A DNA stretch of 64,000 nucleotides from Phymorhynchus buccinoides (GCA_017654935.2 CM065710.1:24540591-24604590), one strand, 5' to 3'. Positions 23,571 through 34,396 are shown, numbered from the stretch's first letter. Translations and numbers: made by a program. Notes: a model not told the origin generated them from the sequence alone.

Positions 23571-24355
23571 TGACTAACAGTGCAGTAACTCAACCATTCT
23601 CGCTACCGTCTAGTATGTTGGTACAAATAAATAGGTTTGGCTGCTGTTGATTTGGTTCATTGAATTTTTTGTGTGATTTTTTTGTGATGTGATAAATGGT
23701 CTCCTACTACCTAAACCAAACCAGCTCATGTTTCAGGACTTTGGAATTTTTTTTTTTGGGGGGGGGGGGGGACTTTGGAATCTTGTCTCTCAAAATGTAT
23801 AAAAATGTCAAGGAATTATGGTGAAAAGAATGGTTTTTTTTGCGTCTAATTGTTCCTGGGAGTTATTGATGGTATTATGTCAGGGTTTCTGAAAACGTTG
23901 TAGAGATTTTGCATATTTATGCACTATACCTCTTTAATCACCCCCTAGACTCTTAAACCATGCGTGAGATGATGCATTAAAATGATGATCCATGCGTCAA
24001 TGCAGTCGTTACTTTTCAGTAAGCTAATGACGTTGCTCCTGTTTCAATGGTCTGCTAGGCCTATCTAGGCTACTGCCACAAGCTGGAGTCTCAAGCCTAG
24101 ATCCACTGAAAACTCTACAAGATCATGATAATACCCCTTTAAACTGTAAACTTGGGGTGAGTGTACCCCTTAAAGTTAAAAGAGGAAAAAAATCAGAAAC
24201 CCTGTATGTATTATTTTTGTGATGTGATAAATGCTCCCCTACAACCCAAACCAAACCAGCTCGTGTTGTTTCAGGACTGAAAATGCTACAGAGCTTCAGA
24301 TTGTCTGCGCGCCTGCGCCATTGACCCATGTTTTAAATTATGGCGCATGTCAACA
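23571..24355. other. Intergenic, no gene seen
   Basis: Contains a T/G homopolymer junction (23745-23771) and a short 'CCAAACCAAACCAGCTC' motif repeated at 23716 and 24248. No supported exon. Confidence 0.4.
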
Positions 24356-24359
24356 ACTT

Positions 24360-24775
24360 AACTCATTCGCATCGCAACGATTTTGAATTATTAAAAAAAC
24401 TCACACATCACTCCAGCCATACACACAAACAAAACATACATAAACAAAAGGAGAAATGAAGGAAGATTACGGGTTTTTACTTCAGGTTTAGACATAGGGA
24501 AGTGGTAGATCAGATTTTGTTGTTGTATATATAGACTTTATATAGAAAAACTCTCCACACCCATTGGTTACCCCACAACAAACCACTACAAAAGCAAAGT
24601 TAGAGGAACAATTGTGGTCTAAGGAAGTGAAGCGAGTTTAGAAGTGACCAAGGTATTGTGTGCACACAGATTTACTTCCCTTGAAGCAAATGCATCAAGT
24701 TGACAGTTATCTATTAATTCCGGACATATATGGCCGGAACGATTTGGCGCATCCCATTCCAGTCACTGTATGTAG
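24360..24775 (-). repeat. Interspersed repeat, empty-site copy lacking the U2-SINE
   Basis: Reverse complement of 17545-18070. At the site where copy 2 of the SINE sits, this copy reads uninterrupted (TTTAGACATAGGGAAGTGGT, 24486-24506). That shows the SINE was added to the other copy. Confidence 0.8.
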
Positions 24776-24831
24776 CTGGCAACTGATGGTGAGAGTGATT
24801 AATGTGCCTCTGTGACTTGAACAGGGTTCAT

Positions 24832-25183
24832 ACAGTTTGGGAAAAATGAGGAACCATTTTCAAGTCCTGGAAGGTTTGGGAATTTCCCCAGAGGTTTGTG
24901 AATGTTTGGGAATTTTGATAAGTCAGCAAATTATTATGAGTGAACAGGTCTTTTAAATTGGTTCTACCCGTGAAAACTTTTATGGAATACCCAAACCAAC
25001 CAACAAAAGGGGCCGACTTTGCGATTATCACTGTTTGTCTACTTTCGCTATTCGTGCCGGAAGTTGACGTTCCTTTACTTGTGCCTTTACATCTGGGTTT
25101 CGCGACCGACTTTAACCGCATGTGGCAAGACGCCCGGTTTGGGAAAATGGTCAGTAGGGTTTGGGAATTTTGTATGAACCCTG
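24832..25183. mobile_element. hAT-like non-autonomous element
   Basis: Inverted ends CAGGGTTCATAC and GTATGAACCCTG, about 352 bp, flanked by TTGAA on both sides. TTTGGGAAT motifs are repeated inside. CAGGG termini are typical of hAT elements. The long open frames through it have no recognised domain. Confidence 0.65.
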
Positions 25184-25625
25184 TTGAAGCAGATAAGCCT
25201 GTCATGCAATGCCTGATTATCTGACATTTCATTACCCTCCCACTACAAAGTTACTACCAAATCTCCCCCCCCCCCCGTCTCTTATTTCTCTTAGTAATAA
25301 TGAACATTTATATAGCATTTTACTCCCTTTGCAGGGAGCTCAAAGCGCTTTACATGGACAATGAAACACAGATAAGTTAACATTATACACATAAGACTCA
25401 AAATGTGCATAAAATAACATTATTTAAACAAAGCCCTGTTCATAAAACCACAAAATTTGAAACAATATTACAAGTTATAAGAAAAGAAACAAAATTGCAA
25501 GGGAAATCAAAGTTCATGAGCTACGTTATTGCGCAAACACACACACTAACAGAGAAGCACACAGTCACACACCACGCACACGCGCGCACACACACATAAT
25601 AATCTCCTCAGATAAAAGTCGGCCT
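25184..25625. other. Intergenic
   Basis: A short 'TTTATATAGCATTTTACTCC / CAAAGCGCTTTACA' block resembles one at 26745-26795, probably a dispersed repeat. A degenerate CA-rich stretch lies at 25535-25596. Confidence 0.45.
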
Positions 25626-25629
25626 TTAA

Positions 25630-25865
25630 CCCTTTCACCGCCAATGTCGCATTTTAGCACCACAATGGTTTACCACCCATGTCACTAAAAGGCATCAATT
25701 CAGGGCCTGTTAACTGAAGACCGTATTTTCTTAATTTTGGGAGTTAAAGATAGGCCTAATGTTAGACATGTAACAGAAATTCCCAATATTGCAGATACAA
25801 AATATTTCTCTTCCCAGTTAAGTTTATTGGTAAGTTTTGGCTGAAAATGGCTGGCGGCGAAAGGG
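25630..25865. mobile_element. piggyBac-like MITE, intact reference copy
   Basis: TTAA at 25626-25629 and 25866-25869. Termini CCCTTTCACCGCCA and TGGCGGCGAAAGGG are inverted. The ~236-bp body includes GGCATCAATTCAGGGCCTGT and GATAGGCCTAATGTTAGACA. Other copies: 26886-27119, 17046-17494, partial at 14530-14770 and 18075-18290. The ends are amplified at 50708-52020. Confidence 0.85.
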
Positions 25866-26523
25866 TTAATGAAGCATGATAATTACGGGTTGTGGGAGGG
25901 AAGGCCCATTTCCACAATGTGAAACTTGATTCTTCAGGACACAGGAAGAAAAAAGTCTAAAGCTTGAACGACTGTTCCTTTGGTATTTTCTTAAAGGTAT
26001 TTTGTTAATATCTAGTCTTTTTTTGCTAGATAAATAAAGTTTCATTTTGTTGTTCCACAAGCACGTACGCACACACACACAATCATGTTTTAATAATGAA
26101 ACCATGACACAGCATAAGTGGTCCATTATTTTGAACATTGACCCCTCATTTTGGGCAGCCAGGGGTCATATGACCCACAGACTCTGAAAACAATCTGAAG
26201 CTCTGATGTTATCTGTGAAAATTTATAAGAATGTGAATGAATTGTATTGAAAAGAAGGTGGAAAAAAGTTTTTTGATTGCGTTGATTGTTCCTGAGAGTG
26301 TTGTTATTGATGGTATTATGTGTTTGTTGGTGTAAAAACAATATTCACTGCTGTCGGCATATAAAAACAGCATTACAAAAATAAAAACAAAGTCGAATTT
26401 GAAACCACAAAAGAAAGATTTAATACTAAAAACAAACAAGTCAGAATATTAAAAAAAAAACTTGTTATTTTCATGTCTTGAAGTTGAAAAAGAATGGTCA
26501 GTTTGAATTAAGTTTGTATTAAA

Positions 26524-26584
<61 letters not shown>

Positions 26585-26585
26585 A
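26524..26585. repeat. (CT)n-(CA)n microsatellite
   Basis: (CT)24 followed by a short CACACACACA run. Confidence 0.97.
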
Positions 26586-26885
26586 TTCATTCTATAAATC
26601 ATCAGTCACCAAAAAACAGGAGCAGGAATTACGTGACTAGAAAAAGGCAAAAGAGTGCTAAAAATTCAAATTCAAATAAAACCAAAAAATCCTTGTTAAA
26701 AAAAATAATGTCACATTTTTATTTCACATACATGTAATAATAATGGATATTTGTTGCACTCTTTCTCCAAAGAGCTCAGAGCGCTTACAAAGTTAACTTT
26801 AGACAACAACAATAGCAATAGTAATAAACACAAAACAAAACCAAAAAATCCAATACTTCACATGCACACGCACTTACTGATTTAA

Positions 26886-27119
26886 CCCTTTTACCGCAAA
26901 TGTCGCATTTATGCACCACAGTGATTTAACACCCATGTCACTAAAAGGCATCAAATTAGGGCCTGTTATCCAAAGACCCTATTTTCTTAATTTTGGGAGG
27001 CAAGGATAGGCCTAATGTTACACATGTCACAGAGGAATTCCCAATATTGCATATACTTTTCCTTCTCTACCCAGTTTAATGGCATTTTTTGGGTTGAAAA
27101 ATGGCTGGCGGCGAAAGGG
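26886..27119. mobile_element. piggyBac-like MITE, second near-full copy
   Basis: Begins TTAACCCTTTTACCGCAAAT and ends GGCGGCGAAAGGGTTAC. The right TTAA has mutated to TTAC. The body is highly similar to 25630-25865. Confidence 0.8.
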
Positions 27120-28130
27120 TTACGGCCACGTGCACATACACGCATGAAAACTAATCCGCAAAAATATAAAATGGAAGTACATGGGTGAAACTTTTCCTTC
27201 TCAGCAAGGATCTTAATTTTAAAATCGGAATTTTTTTTCAAATTTTCAAGAAAAAAAAAGTTTGACTGATTTGAGCGACCATAGGCCATGAAGTGTGTTT
27301 GCTCCTAGAACTTTCTACTTAAATGTCATTTTAGAGTTCAAAACATTTCATAAATTTGAATGAAAGACCCCCAAGCAGGCCTCTGCCCCTACACCCCACC
27401 GGGGCCTAGGCGGTAGCGGACCAAGAAAGTAGTCCCCTGGAACCCACCCACCGACTCTCCGCCTTTTCCTCTTATTTTCAAAATCTGTCACTTTCACCCA
27501 TGGAAGTAAGAAATATAAGAAGTGCGTTGTATACACACAGAAACTCATCCGCATATCTCACGTGTTTTTTTTCTAATTTTGACACATCACCATTCTTGAA
27601 AATAAAATAGAATATGCTTGAAATTTGGTAAACAGCTTCTCTAGGTACATGTTAAAGTATTCCTGAAGGATTGACTTTATCAGGAAGTGCAAAGTGTAAT
27701 TTTGGAATGGTTGAATTTGGGCCCCATGGCGAGTTTCATGTAATTTGCGATAACCGCGAACTTCAAGCAGCCATAACTCTGGATCTAAACAAGATATTCA
27801 CTTACTTTTTTTTTTGTTACGCTAGTTTTTCAATCTCTAAACAGATAATAAAATATTATATTATTTTATTATTCAAGTTTTGACTGCCGCAACCTAATCT
27901 CGTGCGCTTATTTGTTACTTTCTGGTTACTTTATTTGCGCATGGGTTTGCGCGCATATGTGCACACACCATTGGCATCAAAAGAATGCATAAATTAAAAT
28001 TTAAAAGTATCCATGTCTTACATTTTAATTTTAAAAAAAAAGAGTTATTTATGAAATATACAGCAATACACTAATTAATTATGCAGCCATAAACCACCAT
28101 GATGTGACTAAAGAACCCATATCAGTTAAA
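27120..28130. other. AT-rich intergenic, no gene seen
   Basis: Read on both strands, only short frames with no recognisable domain are present. No repeat seen elsewhere in the window is evident. Confidence 0.45.
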
Positions 28131-28133
28131 AGT

Positions 28134-28625
28134 TTCCCCCGTGGCGGGGATACCGGGGTGGGGGGGGGGGGGGGGTCTTCCGTACAAACAGTTCCCCCAC
28201 CTTCTGGAAGCTCTGTGCTTGTAACTTCCCCCTAATCTGTCTTCTCTCTCTCTTGGACTCTTGCCTTTTTCCTTGCTTTGTGTCATCTGCTATCTTTCTG
28301 ACTTTTTGACCCATTCTCCTGCCTTTTCCCCCCCAAAACATCTTCCTTAATACAGTGGAACCTCCCTTATAAGACCTTCAAAAATGAGGTCTTATAAGGG
28401 AGGGGTCTTATAAGGGATGTAATTTTAATACTTACAAAGAAGGGCAATGTCTCAGAGAAGTAGGTCTTATATGGGAGTCTTATAAGGGAGGTTCCACTGT
28501 AGTTTTCTCCTTGAGCTCCTCTGAAATTGGAATGTGTCGGCCGAATGCAGCGGGGAGACCAGTGAAAACTGGAAAACGGACACATACGTACCCATTGTGG
28601 CCTTGGGAACGCAGAAGAAGAAGAA
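28134..28625 (+). mobile_element. SINE-like family A, interrupted by a pogo-like MITE
   Basis: The head (GGGGATACCGGGGTGGGG, AGTTCCCCCACCTTCTGG) and tail (GGAATGTGTCGGCCGAATGC, ACGCAGAAGAAGAAG) are split by the MITE at 28351-28501, which inserted at TA. The MITE is younger than this SINE. Confidence 0.8.
28351..28501. mobile_element. pogo-like MITE nested in SINE
   Basis: TACAGTGGAACCTCCCTTAT and GGGAGGTTCCACTGTA termini. It is about 150 bp, slightly shorter than other copies because part of the internal repeat is missing. Confidence 0.85.
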
Positions 28626-28654
28626 GTTAAAAGTTTTATGTGGAGGCCTTGCTC

Positions 28655-28990
28655 GGAGTTCTCCTCGATCTGGCACCTGGTAGGGAGATCTACCAGGGCC
28701 TGAAAGTAGTCGACAAGTTAGAGCGATTTCATGGATGCAACTGAAGAAAATCGAAAAACAGGCAAGGCAGGGGTCCAGGGGCCCTGGCAGGGTACAGGGC
28801 TGGGGGGTCAGGGGGCAACGCCCCCCTGAAGCTGAAGAAAAAGCAAAATCATACTCAATTTGAAGCTTATTCCAGGCTTGTAAAGTGAGTTTGAAATCAA
28901 ACTTTTTTTGGGTGGTCAAAATTTTGAAAAAACAGGCGCTGCCTCGTATCCGAGGCAAGGTTGCATTCATGCGATTTTCATCCCATAGCT
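28655..28990 (-). repeat. Interspersed repeat (CTCGTATCCGAGGC family)
   Basis: The reverse complement occurs at 43940-44275 in FMO intron 3. Shared blocks are GGCGCTGCCTCGTATCCGAG, CAGGGGGCAACGCCCCCCTG and CAAAATCATACTCAATTTGA. The short palindromes CCTCGTATCCGAGG and GGGGGCAACGCCCCC are striking. Class unknown. Confidence 0.75.
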
Positions 28991-29149
28991 TTTCTCAATA
29001 CTTGCATCTTTTTTGTTATGTAACTATAATGTTGACGTCGGTCCACGGTGGTTGTTCCTCGAGGGAAATACTTTTCCGAAAAATTACAACAGGCAAAATG
29101 TAATGGGCGTTGGGGTGTTTGTTGTTCAATATTGGTTAAATGTTTGTCA

Positions 29150-29400
29150 GCACAAGAAGAAAACAGGTCTCTCCTATTGGCTACTGCAAAGAACACCTTT
29201 TGCAAGAGTGAATGCCCTTGGTGGGTGGGGGAAGATGGTTGAGTACTGACCAAACAAGGGAATAACTCTCGCCAATAACCCTATTTGAGGCCACTAAATG
29301 GCTGCCTTTCGCAAGAGTGAATGCCCTTGTCAGCACTGACCAACAAGGGCTTCACTCTCACTGTCAAGGGCGTTAATAACCCTAGTTGCAGAGGCCAATA
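29150..29400. repeat. Interspersed repeat (CTAGGGTTATTAACGCCCTT family)
   Basis: Blocks such as TGCAAGAGTGAATGCCCTTG and GAGGCCACTAAATGGCTGCC recur at 44310-44530, 50010-50450 and 61270-61355. One copy gave rise to the 92-bp satellite at 44520-45140. Confidence 0.75.
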
Positions 29401-29604
29401 GCAGGATCCCCCCCCCCCCACACACACACTTCAGACTTGCATATAAAAACAAACACACAGAGACATGCACACCTTCAAAATGAACATATACGTTAGTTGC
29501 ACAAACTGAAAAGCACTCAAGAATACAGACCTCAAAAAAGGCATCACTAGAGTAGAAAGGGGGGGTTGTGTACCCCTCAAAATGATGCAAGCATTGTCGC
29601 ATGA

Positions 29605-29845
29605 AAATAGGTAGCTCGTAAAAATAAAAAGCTCGCTACTATGAGAGTCTGTATTTGCGACAACCACAAATTTCACTTTTTCTGTACTTTAACCATTTAA
29701 CTAACTCTAACCCTAATCCTAACCCTATCCCTAACCCTAGAAGAAAGTGAAATTTGTGGTTCATGCTCAATGTCGCAAATATACACTGTCATAGGTAGCG
29801 AGCTTTTTATTTTTACGAGCTACCTATTTTCATGCGACAAGCATG
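29605..29845. repeat. Foldback with telomere-motif core
   Basis: Arms CGCATGAAAATAGGTAGCTC (29598..) and GAGCTACCTATTTTCATGCG (..29837) extend over about 100 bp, including AACCACAAATTTCACTTT / AAAGTGAAATTTGTGGTT. The centre is (CCCTAA)-like at 29700-29745. Confidence 0.8.
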
Positions 29846-29954
29846 ACATGTTTCTCTGCATTCTCTAATTCAAGGGGGGGGGGGGGGACACGCGTGTACC
29901 CCGCCAACGCGCAGACCTGTTGGTACTCTATATTCTTAGAAGGGATTCTTTCCC

Positions 29955-30275
29955 CCATGGGGATACCAGGGGATCTTTCAGTACAAATAGTTCCCCCACT
30001 TTCTGGAAGTTCTGTGCTAGCAACTTACTTCCTATCTATCAGTCTCTTTGACTCTGACTTTTAACTATCATCTACAATTTGTCCGACTTATTGGCCCATT
30101 CTCCTGCCTTTAGTTTAAAGAAAATCTTCCAAATAATTTCTTCTTTGAGCTCCTCCGAAATCGGAATGTGTCGGCTGAATGCAGCAGGGAGATTGGTCAG
30201 TTAAAACTGAAAACCGGACACATACGTTACCTTACCCATAATGGCCATATTATTATGGGAAGAAGAAGAAGGGAG
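29955..30275 (+). mobile_element. SINE-like family A, near full length
   Basis: Head CATGGGGATACCAGGGGATC, middle TTTGTCCGACTTATTGGCCC, tail GAATGTGTCGGCTGAATGCA then GGAAGAAGAAGAAG. Ends about 60 nt before the repeat array of the minus-strand RAG1-like gene. Confidence 0.8.
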
Positions 30276-30329
30276 ACTATTCATGCCACGAGACACTTTT
30301 TCTTACACGCAATGTCAGTGTCACTGTCT

Positions 30330-30870
30330 CTGGAACAATCGGACGACCTTCAGTGTCACTAACTGACGCTTTCTTTGGCAATGTTAGTGTCACCGTCTTC
30401 GGAACAATTGGCCAACCTTCAGTGTCAATAACTGACACTCAGTGTCAGTGTCTTTGGAACAATTGTCCAACCTCCAGTGTCAATAACTGATGCCTTCTCT
30501 GGCAGTGTCACTGATTTCCAAACAATCGTCCGACCTCCAGTGTCACTAACTGACGCCTTCTCTGGCAGTGTCACTGATTTCCAAACAATCGTCCGACCTC
30601 CAGTGTCACTAACTGACACTTTCTCTGGCAGTGTGACTGTCTTCGGAACAATCGGCCGACCTTCATTGTCACTGACTGACGCCTTCTCTGGCAGTGTCAC
30701 TGTCTTCAAAACAACCGGCCGACCTTCAGTGCCACTAACTGACTCCTTCTCTGGCAGTGTCACTGTCTTCAAAATAACCGGCCGACCTTCAGTGTCACTA
30801 ACTGACGCCTTCTTTGGCAGTATTAGTGTCTTCAGAATAACCGGCCGACCCCCAGTCTTACAAGTGACGG
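30330..30870 (-). repeat. 69-bp coding tandem repeat (23-residue GGRP units)
   Basis: About eight units, each encoding a variant of GRPVILKTVTLPEKASVSDT on the minus strand. Seven are in frame in the RAG1-like protein. Two more units lie beyond the stop at 30425. The unit next to the stop lacks about 8 nt compared with its neighbours, which shifts the frame into the stop. Confidence 0.88.
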
Positions 30871-32089
30871 TATTCCGGTCACTGGACTGAGCCAGTTTGA
30901 TGCGGACAAGTCGGGTCAGGTAGGCTTCTTCCGCCTTGGTTAGTGGTGCCGGAGCCTTGGTCAGTGGTGCCGGAGCCTTGGTCAGTGGTGCAGGAGGCTG
31001 ATGTGGCCGCAATAGACTTTCTTTGGACACAAAGGAGTTCCTACTATCCTGGATATCGCTGTCGTGGGGACAGTCTGCCAGCCGAAGTTGTTCGTTTCTC
31101 CTACTTTTAGGTTTCCCACCTATACTCTGCTGTTGAAAACGTGAGCATGGCTCACACTGACTGACTGGTAGACTGGGATCAAACAGGCGCCATAATTTTG
31201 AAGCATTTTCAAATCCTGCCCTTGCACGAACAAATGCTGCCGAGTTTCTATGCTTCTTGAGATATGCTACATTTCTTACACAATTCATGCAAACTGTTTT
31301 TGAATGCTTATCTTCCTCGTCTTCAAACACATTCACGTCAAAGCACGTCTTAATATCGTCGGCTATACTCAGGCAGGAATAGATCAACCTGTATTTGTCT
31401 TTGATGAGTCTCTTGGACCTTCTGCCACACAGCCTACACAGCAAATGTAAACGGCGTAAATGTTCCGAACGAGGATGATCAGTTTGTTCCTCCGTTTCTT
31501 TGATCCTAAAGGAATTGGTATCTGGAGGGCGTGTGCTTTTTCTGCAGACAAATGAACTTTCCTTATACACAGGACGTCTTTTTTGTACAGAGGAATAAGT
31601 ATCCTGGCTATTATCCTGGTTATTATCCTGGTTATTACTATCCTTGGGACAGTCTACAAGCCGACGTTGTTTGACGGAAGCAGACATCCTTTTCCTTTTT
31701 TGTGGTCTCCCACCTATACTCTGCTGTTGAAAATGTGAGCATGACGCACACTGACCGACTGACAGACTGGGATCGAACGGGTGCCATAGGTGGGAAGCTT
31801 TATCAAACTCTGCCCTTGTGCGAACAAATGCTGGTGAATTTCTATCATAGTTTTTGAGACTCATTAAATGTTTCCCGCAACATTTGCAAACTGTTTTTGA
31901 ATGCCTGTCTTCCTTGTCTTCAAACACATTCACGTCAAAGCACGTCTTGATATCGTCGGCTAAGCTCAGACAGAAAATGAACGGCTTGTTCCTGTCTTTG
32001 ATGAGTCTCTTGGACCTTCTACCACACAGCCTACACAGCAAATGTAAACGGCGTAAATGTTCATAAAGAGAATGGCCAGTTTGTTCCAT
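30425..32089 (-). CDS. Protein with two tandem RAG1 N-terminal-like zinc modules
   Basis: ATG at 32089 (preceded by an intron-like TATCTTTTGTAG acceptor) opens MEQTGHSLYEHLRRLHLLCR; 554 codons follow to TGA at 30425. Two modules of about 120 residues each (~10-129 and ~209-330) contain LCRLCG, then ~45 residues on FDVNVFED.ED.HSKTVC..C, then W..FDPSL..QC..C followed by QQQSIGG(R/K)P and basic residues. The order and spacing (CxxC, IDV..D...H...C..C, W.P....C..C, basic) match the N-terminal zinc-binding region of vertebrate RAG1 and the RAG1-N-like proteins (N-RAG) reported from molluscs and echinoderms. There is no RING, nonamer-binding or DDE core. The C-terminal part has PAPLTKA repeats and 23-residue GGRP repeats. 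The frame is open further upstream to 32311, so more N-terminal coding is possible. The role is unknown; nuclear zinc protein is inferred. Confidence 0.75.
   Translation of the reverse strand: MEQTGHSLYEHLRRLHLLCRLCGRRSKRLIKDRNKPFIFCLSLADDIKTCFDVNVFEDKEDRHSKTVCKCCGKHLMSLKNYDRNSPAFVRTRAEFDKASHLWHPFDPSLSVGQCASCSHFQQQSIGGRPQKRKRMSASVKQRRLVDCPKDSNNQDNNQDNSQDTYSSVQKRRPVYKESSFVCRKSTRPPDTNSFRIKETEEQTDHPRSEHLRRLHLLCRLCGRRSKRLIKDKYRLIYSCLSIADDIKTCFDVNVFEDEEDKHSKTVCMNCVRNVAYLKKHRNSAAFVRARAGFENASKLWRLFDPSLPVSQCEPCSRFQQQSIGGKPKSRRNEQLRLADCPHDSDIQDSRNSFVSKESLLRPHQPPAPLTKAPAPLTKAPAPLTKAEEAYLTRLVRIKLAQSSDRNTVTCKTGGRPVILKTLILPKKASVSDTEGRPVILKTVTLPEKESVSGTEGRPVVLKTVTLPEKASVSDNEGRPIVPKTVTLPEKVSVSDTGGRTIVWKSVTLPEKASVSDTGGRTIVWKSVTLPEKASVIDTGGWTIVPKTLTLSVSY
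31103..31465 (-). other. RAG1-NTD-like module 2
   Basis: Repeats module 1: identical EHLRRLHLLCRLCGRRSKRL, then FDVNVFEDEEDKHSKTVC, C-x2-C (VCMNC) and QCEPC. Identity to module 1 is very high over the first 20 residues and lower later. This suggests a tandem exon-internal duplication kept under protein-level constraint. Confidence 0.75.
31703..32062 (-). other. RAG1-NTD-like module 1
   Basis: Cys pairs LCRLCG, VCKCC (CKCC spacing CxxC) and QCASC. It includes FDVNVFEDKEDRHSKTVC and WHPFDPSLSVGQC. Ends with GGRPQKRKR, a likely nuclear localisation signal. Confidence 0.75.
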
Positions 32090-32099
32090 TTTGCTACAA

Positions 32100-33245
32100 A
32101 AGATAAATGAAATATTTAAGAAGCTTACAGGAAGTTTACACAATATACACCAGCTAGTGTTCCATGAGCCACCTGCAATCGCATGTGCATTCTGAGTTTG
32201 GTCTCTGAAGCCACATATGCATCCACTGATGAAGGCAGTGAGAATGTCATCCTCACATCCGAGAGACAATGATGATGAGGATGACAAAATATAGTCTACC
32301 CTAAGATACAAACATCAAATCTTCAACTAAAATAGTTTCAACATTATATAATAACAAATCTTCCGAAGTCGGAGTGTGGCTGGCCCACATGGCGTGGTAA
32401 TAAAAAAAAAACGGTCGCACACGTAATGTTCTCATCCCTAGAGTATTCCAATGCATCAGCTTTTGGAATGATCCCTGGAGTCTTTAAGCCAGGGTACGAC
32501 AACAACAATATAATAACAATCAGTATACCCAATAAAACAGGCCTTTGAAAGTTTGGAGCAAGTCACATGAAGAAGAAAGTTGGGTCAAAACGTCCGCTCG
32601 GCACTGCTTTTTAATAATTAGTAATTCAAGGATCCACGAGTCTAAAAAATTGTTCACTAGTCCAGCCAATCATAACTTCAACTCAAAGACAATTTTTTTA
32701 GGAGTGTGCAAAGTTTGCCATTTTGTTGTTGATGACAAGTTCCTGAAATCACAAGAAGCATCATGACTGTGATACTAGCTTATGGACGGTTCCGCCCGGG
32801 ATTGAGCAGTCGAGGAGCCATCAAAGTTCCGAGGGTTGGAGCGAGTTTAATGTGGAGAAGTCGGAGAGAACTGCCCACCAGGTCCTCAGCAGCGGAGTTA
32901 AGAGTCAGCCACAGCCCTTGCCCAATTCCTGAAACAGGAAACAACACACGTTTCTTTCAATCCATAGACTTTTTACTTTCATCTATCAGTAATGGCTTGG
33001 AGTCTAAACGGACTATCTTCCATTGACATATTATTGAACTTATTACGAAAACTAATAACTTAAAAAAGACTGCTGAAATATAAAAAGCAAAACCCCCTTT
33101 TTATATTTCTGCAGTCATTGTTTGATACAAGTTATTAGTTTTTGTAATAAATCCAATAATACGTCAATTTAGATTGTCCGTTTTGACTCCAAGATTCTGT
33201 CCGTTATATTTCTGTGTACATATTTTTTGTTTTTTGCTTTGGAAT
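32100..33245. other. Upstream region of RAG1-like gene
   Basis: The minus frame remains open to 32311 (CEDDILTAFISGCICGF..., WCILCKLP), then a CTTAG acceptor-like site lies at about 32300. This may be additional coding sequence. A dispersed repeat (inverted copy of 1415-1550) lies at 32410-32510. An imperfect inverted repeat lies at about 32955-33180 (AGTCTAAACGGAC...GTCCGTTTTGACTCC). Confidence 0.45.
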
Positions 33246-33247
33246 CT

Positions 33248-33375
33248 CAGAATCTCCTCCGAAATCGGAATGTGTCGGCTGAATGCAGCGGGGAGACCAG
33301 TGGAAACTGAAAACCGGACACATACGGACCTTACCCATTATGGCCATATGGCCTGGGAACGCAGAAGAAGAATCT
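33248..33375 (+). mobile_element. SINE-like family A, 3' half
   Basis: TCCTCCGAAATCGGAATGTG through CCTGGGAACGCAGAAGAAG. A 5'-truncated copy, as expected for a reverse-transcribed element. Confidence 0.8.
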
Positions 33376-33428
33376 CAGAAAGTGTGATATCAGAAAGTGT
33401 GATCCATTCCCATATATTGTCTCTCTCT

Positions 33429-33429
33429 C

Positions 33430-33502
<73 letters not shown>

Positions 33503-33542
33503 TGTAGTAGTTGTAGTAGTAGTAGTAGTAGTAGTAGTAGTA
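33429..33542. repeat. (AGT)n trinucleotide repeat
   Basis: About 38 AGT units with a few TGT variants. Confidence 0.98.
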
Positions 33543-33794
33543 AGTCTATATTGTGGTTTGCCTAGAGAGTAGAGTAGAGGTAATGTAATACAGTAGGTTT
33601 TAAAATGTTAAACATTTTCTTTCAAAAAGCATTTTGTTTTCAACTAATGCAGGCTTTCAGAAAACTTATTTAGCGCATTACTTTAAAAGCTCAATTATCA
33701 CATTTATACAATAGGTAACTTATATAACGGATATAAGCCTCAGTCAGTGATGCACCGAGGATCGAAAAGTGATAGGACAAACTGTCCTGAGACG

Positions 33795-34137
33795 AGATAA
33801 ATCAATAGGACAATGTCCTGGCTCTTGAAGAAATCAATAGGACAATTGTCCTGGCTCTTGAAGAAATCAATAGGACATTGTCCTGGCTCTTGAAGAAATC
33901 AATAGGACAATTGTCCTGGCTCTTGAAGAAATCAATAGGACATTGTCCTGGCTCTTGCAGAAATCAATAGGACATTGTCCTGGCTCTTGAAGAAATCAAT
34001 AGGACATTGTCCTGGCTCTTGAAGAAATCAATAGGACATTGTCCTGGCTCTTGAAGAAATCAATAGGACAATGTCCTGGCTCTTGAAGAAATCAATAGGA
34101 CAATGTCCTGGCTCTTGAAGAAATCAATAGGACAAAG
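33795..34137. repeat. 32-33-bp tandem array with palindromic core, ~11 copies
   Basis: Unit: AATAGGACAATGTCCTGGCT then CTTGAAGAAATC. The AGGACAATTGTCCT / AGGACATTGTCCT core is palindromic in every unit and toggles between one and two central A/T bases. Confidence 0.95.
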
Positions 34138-34396
34138 TGTGCCAGTGTTAAAGATTTAATCAGATTTTTTTAGTCCTCATATGGGAGAACACAATAGGAC
34201 ATTTTCAATTTTGATCTTGTAGGTCAATGGCCTATGACCGGGGCCTCGGGAATCACTGCTCAGTCCCTCCCCCCTTCCCTCCCCCTCCCCCAGGGAATAG
34301 GACAAGGAAGAAATCAGGTATTGCTGGAAGAGGAGAGTTTTAAGAGCGGTTTTGAAAGATTTGAAAGATTTAGCAGAATGAAGTTCATAGGGTAGC

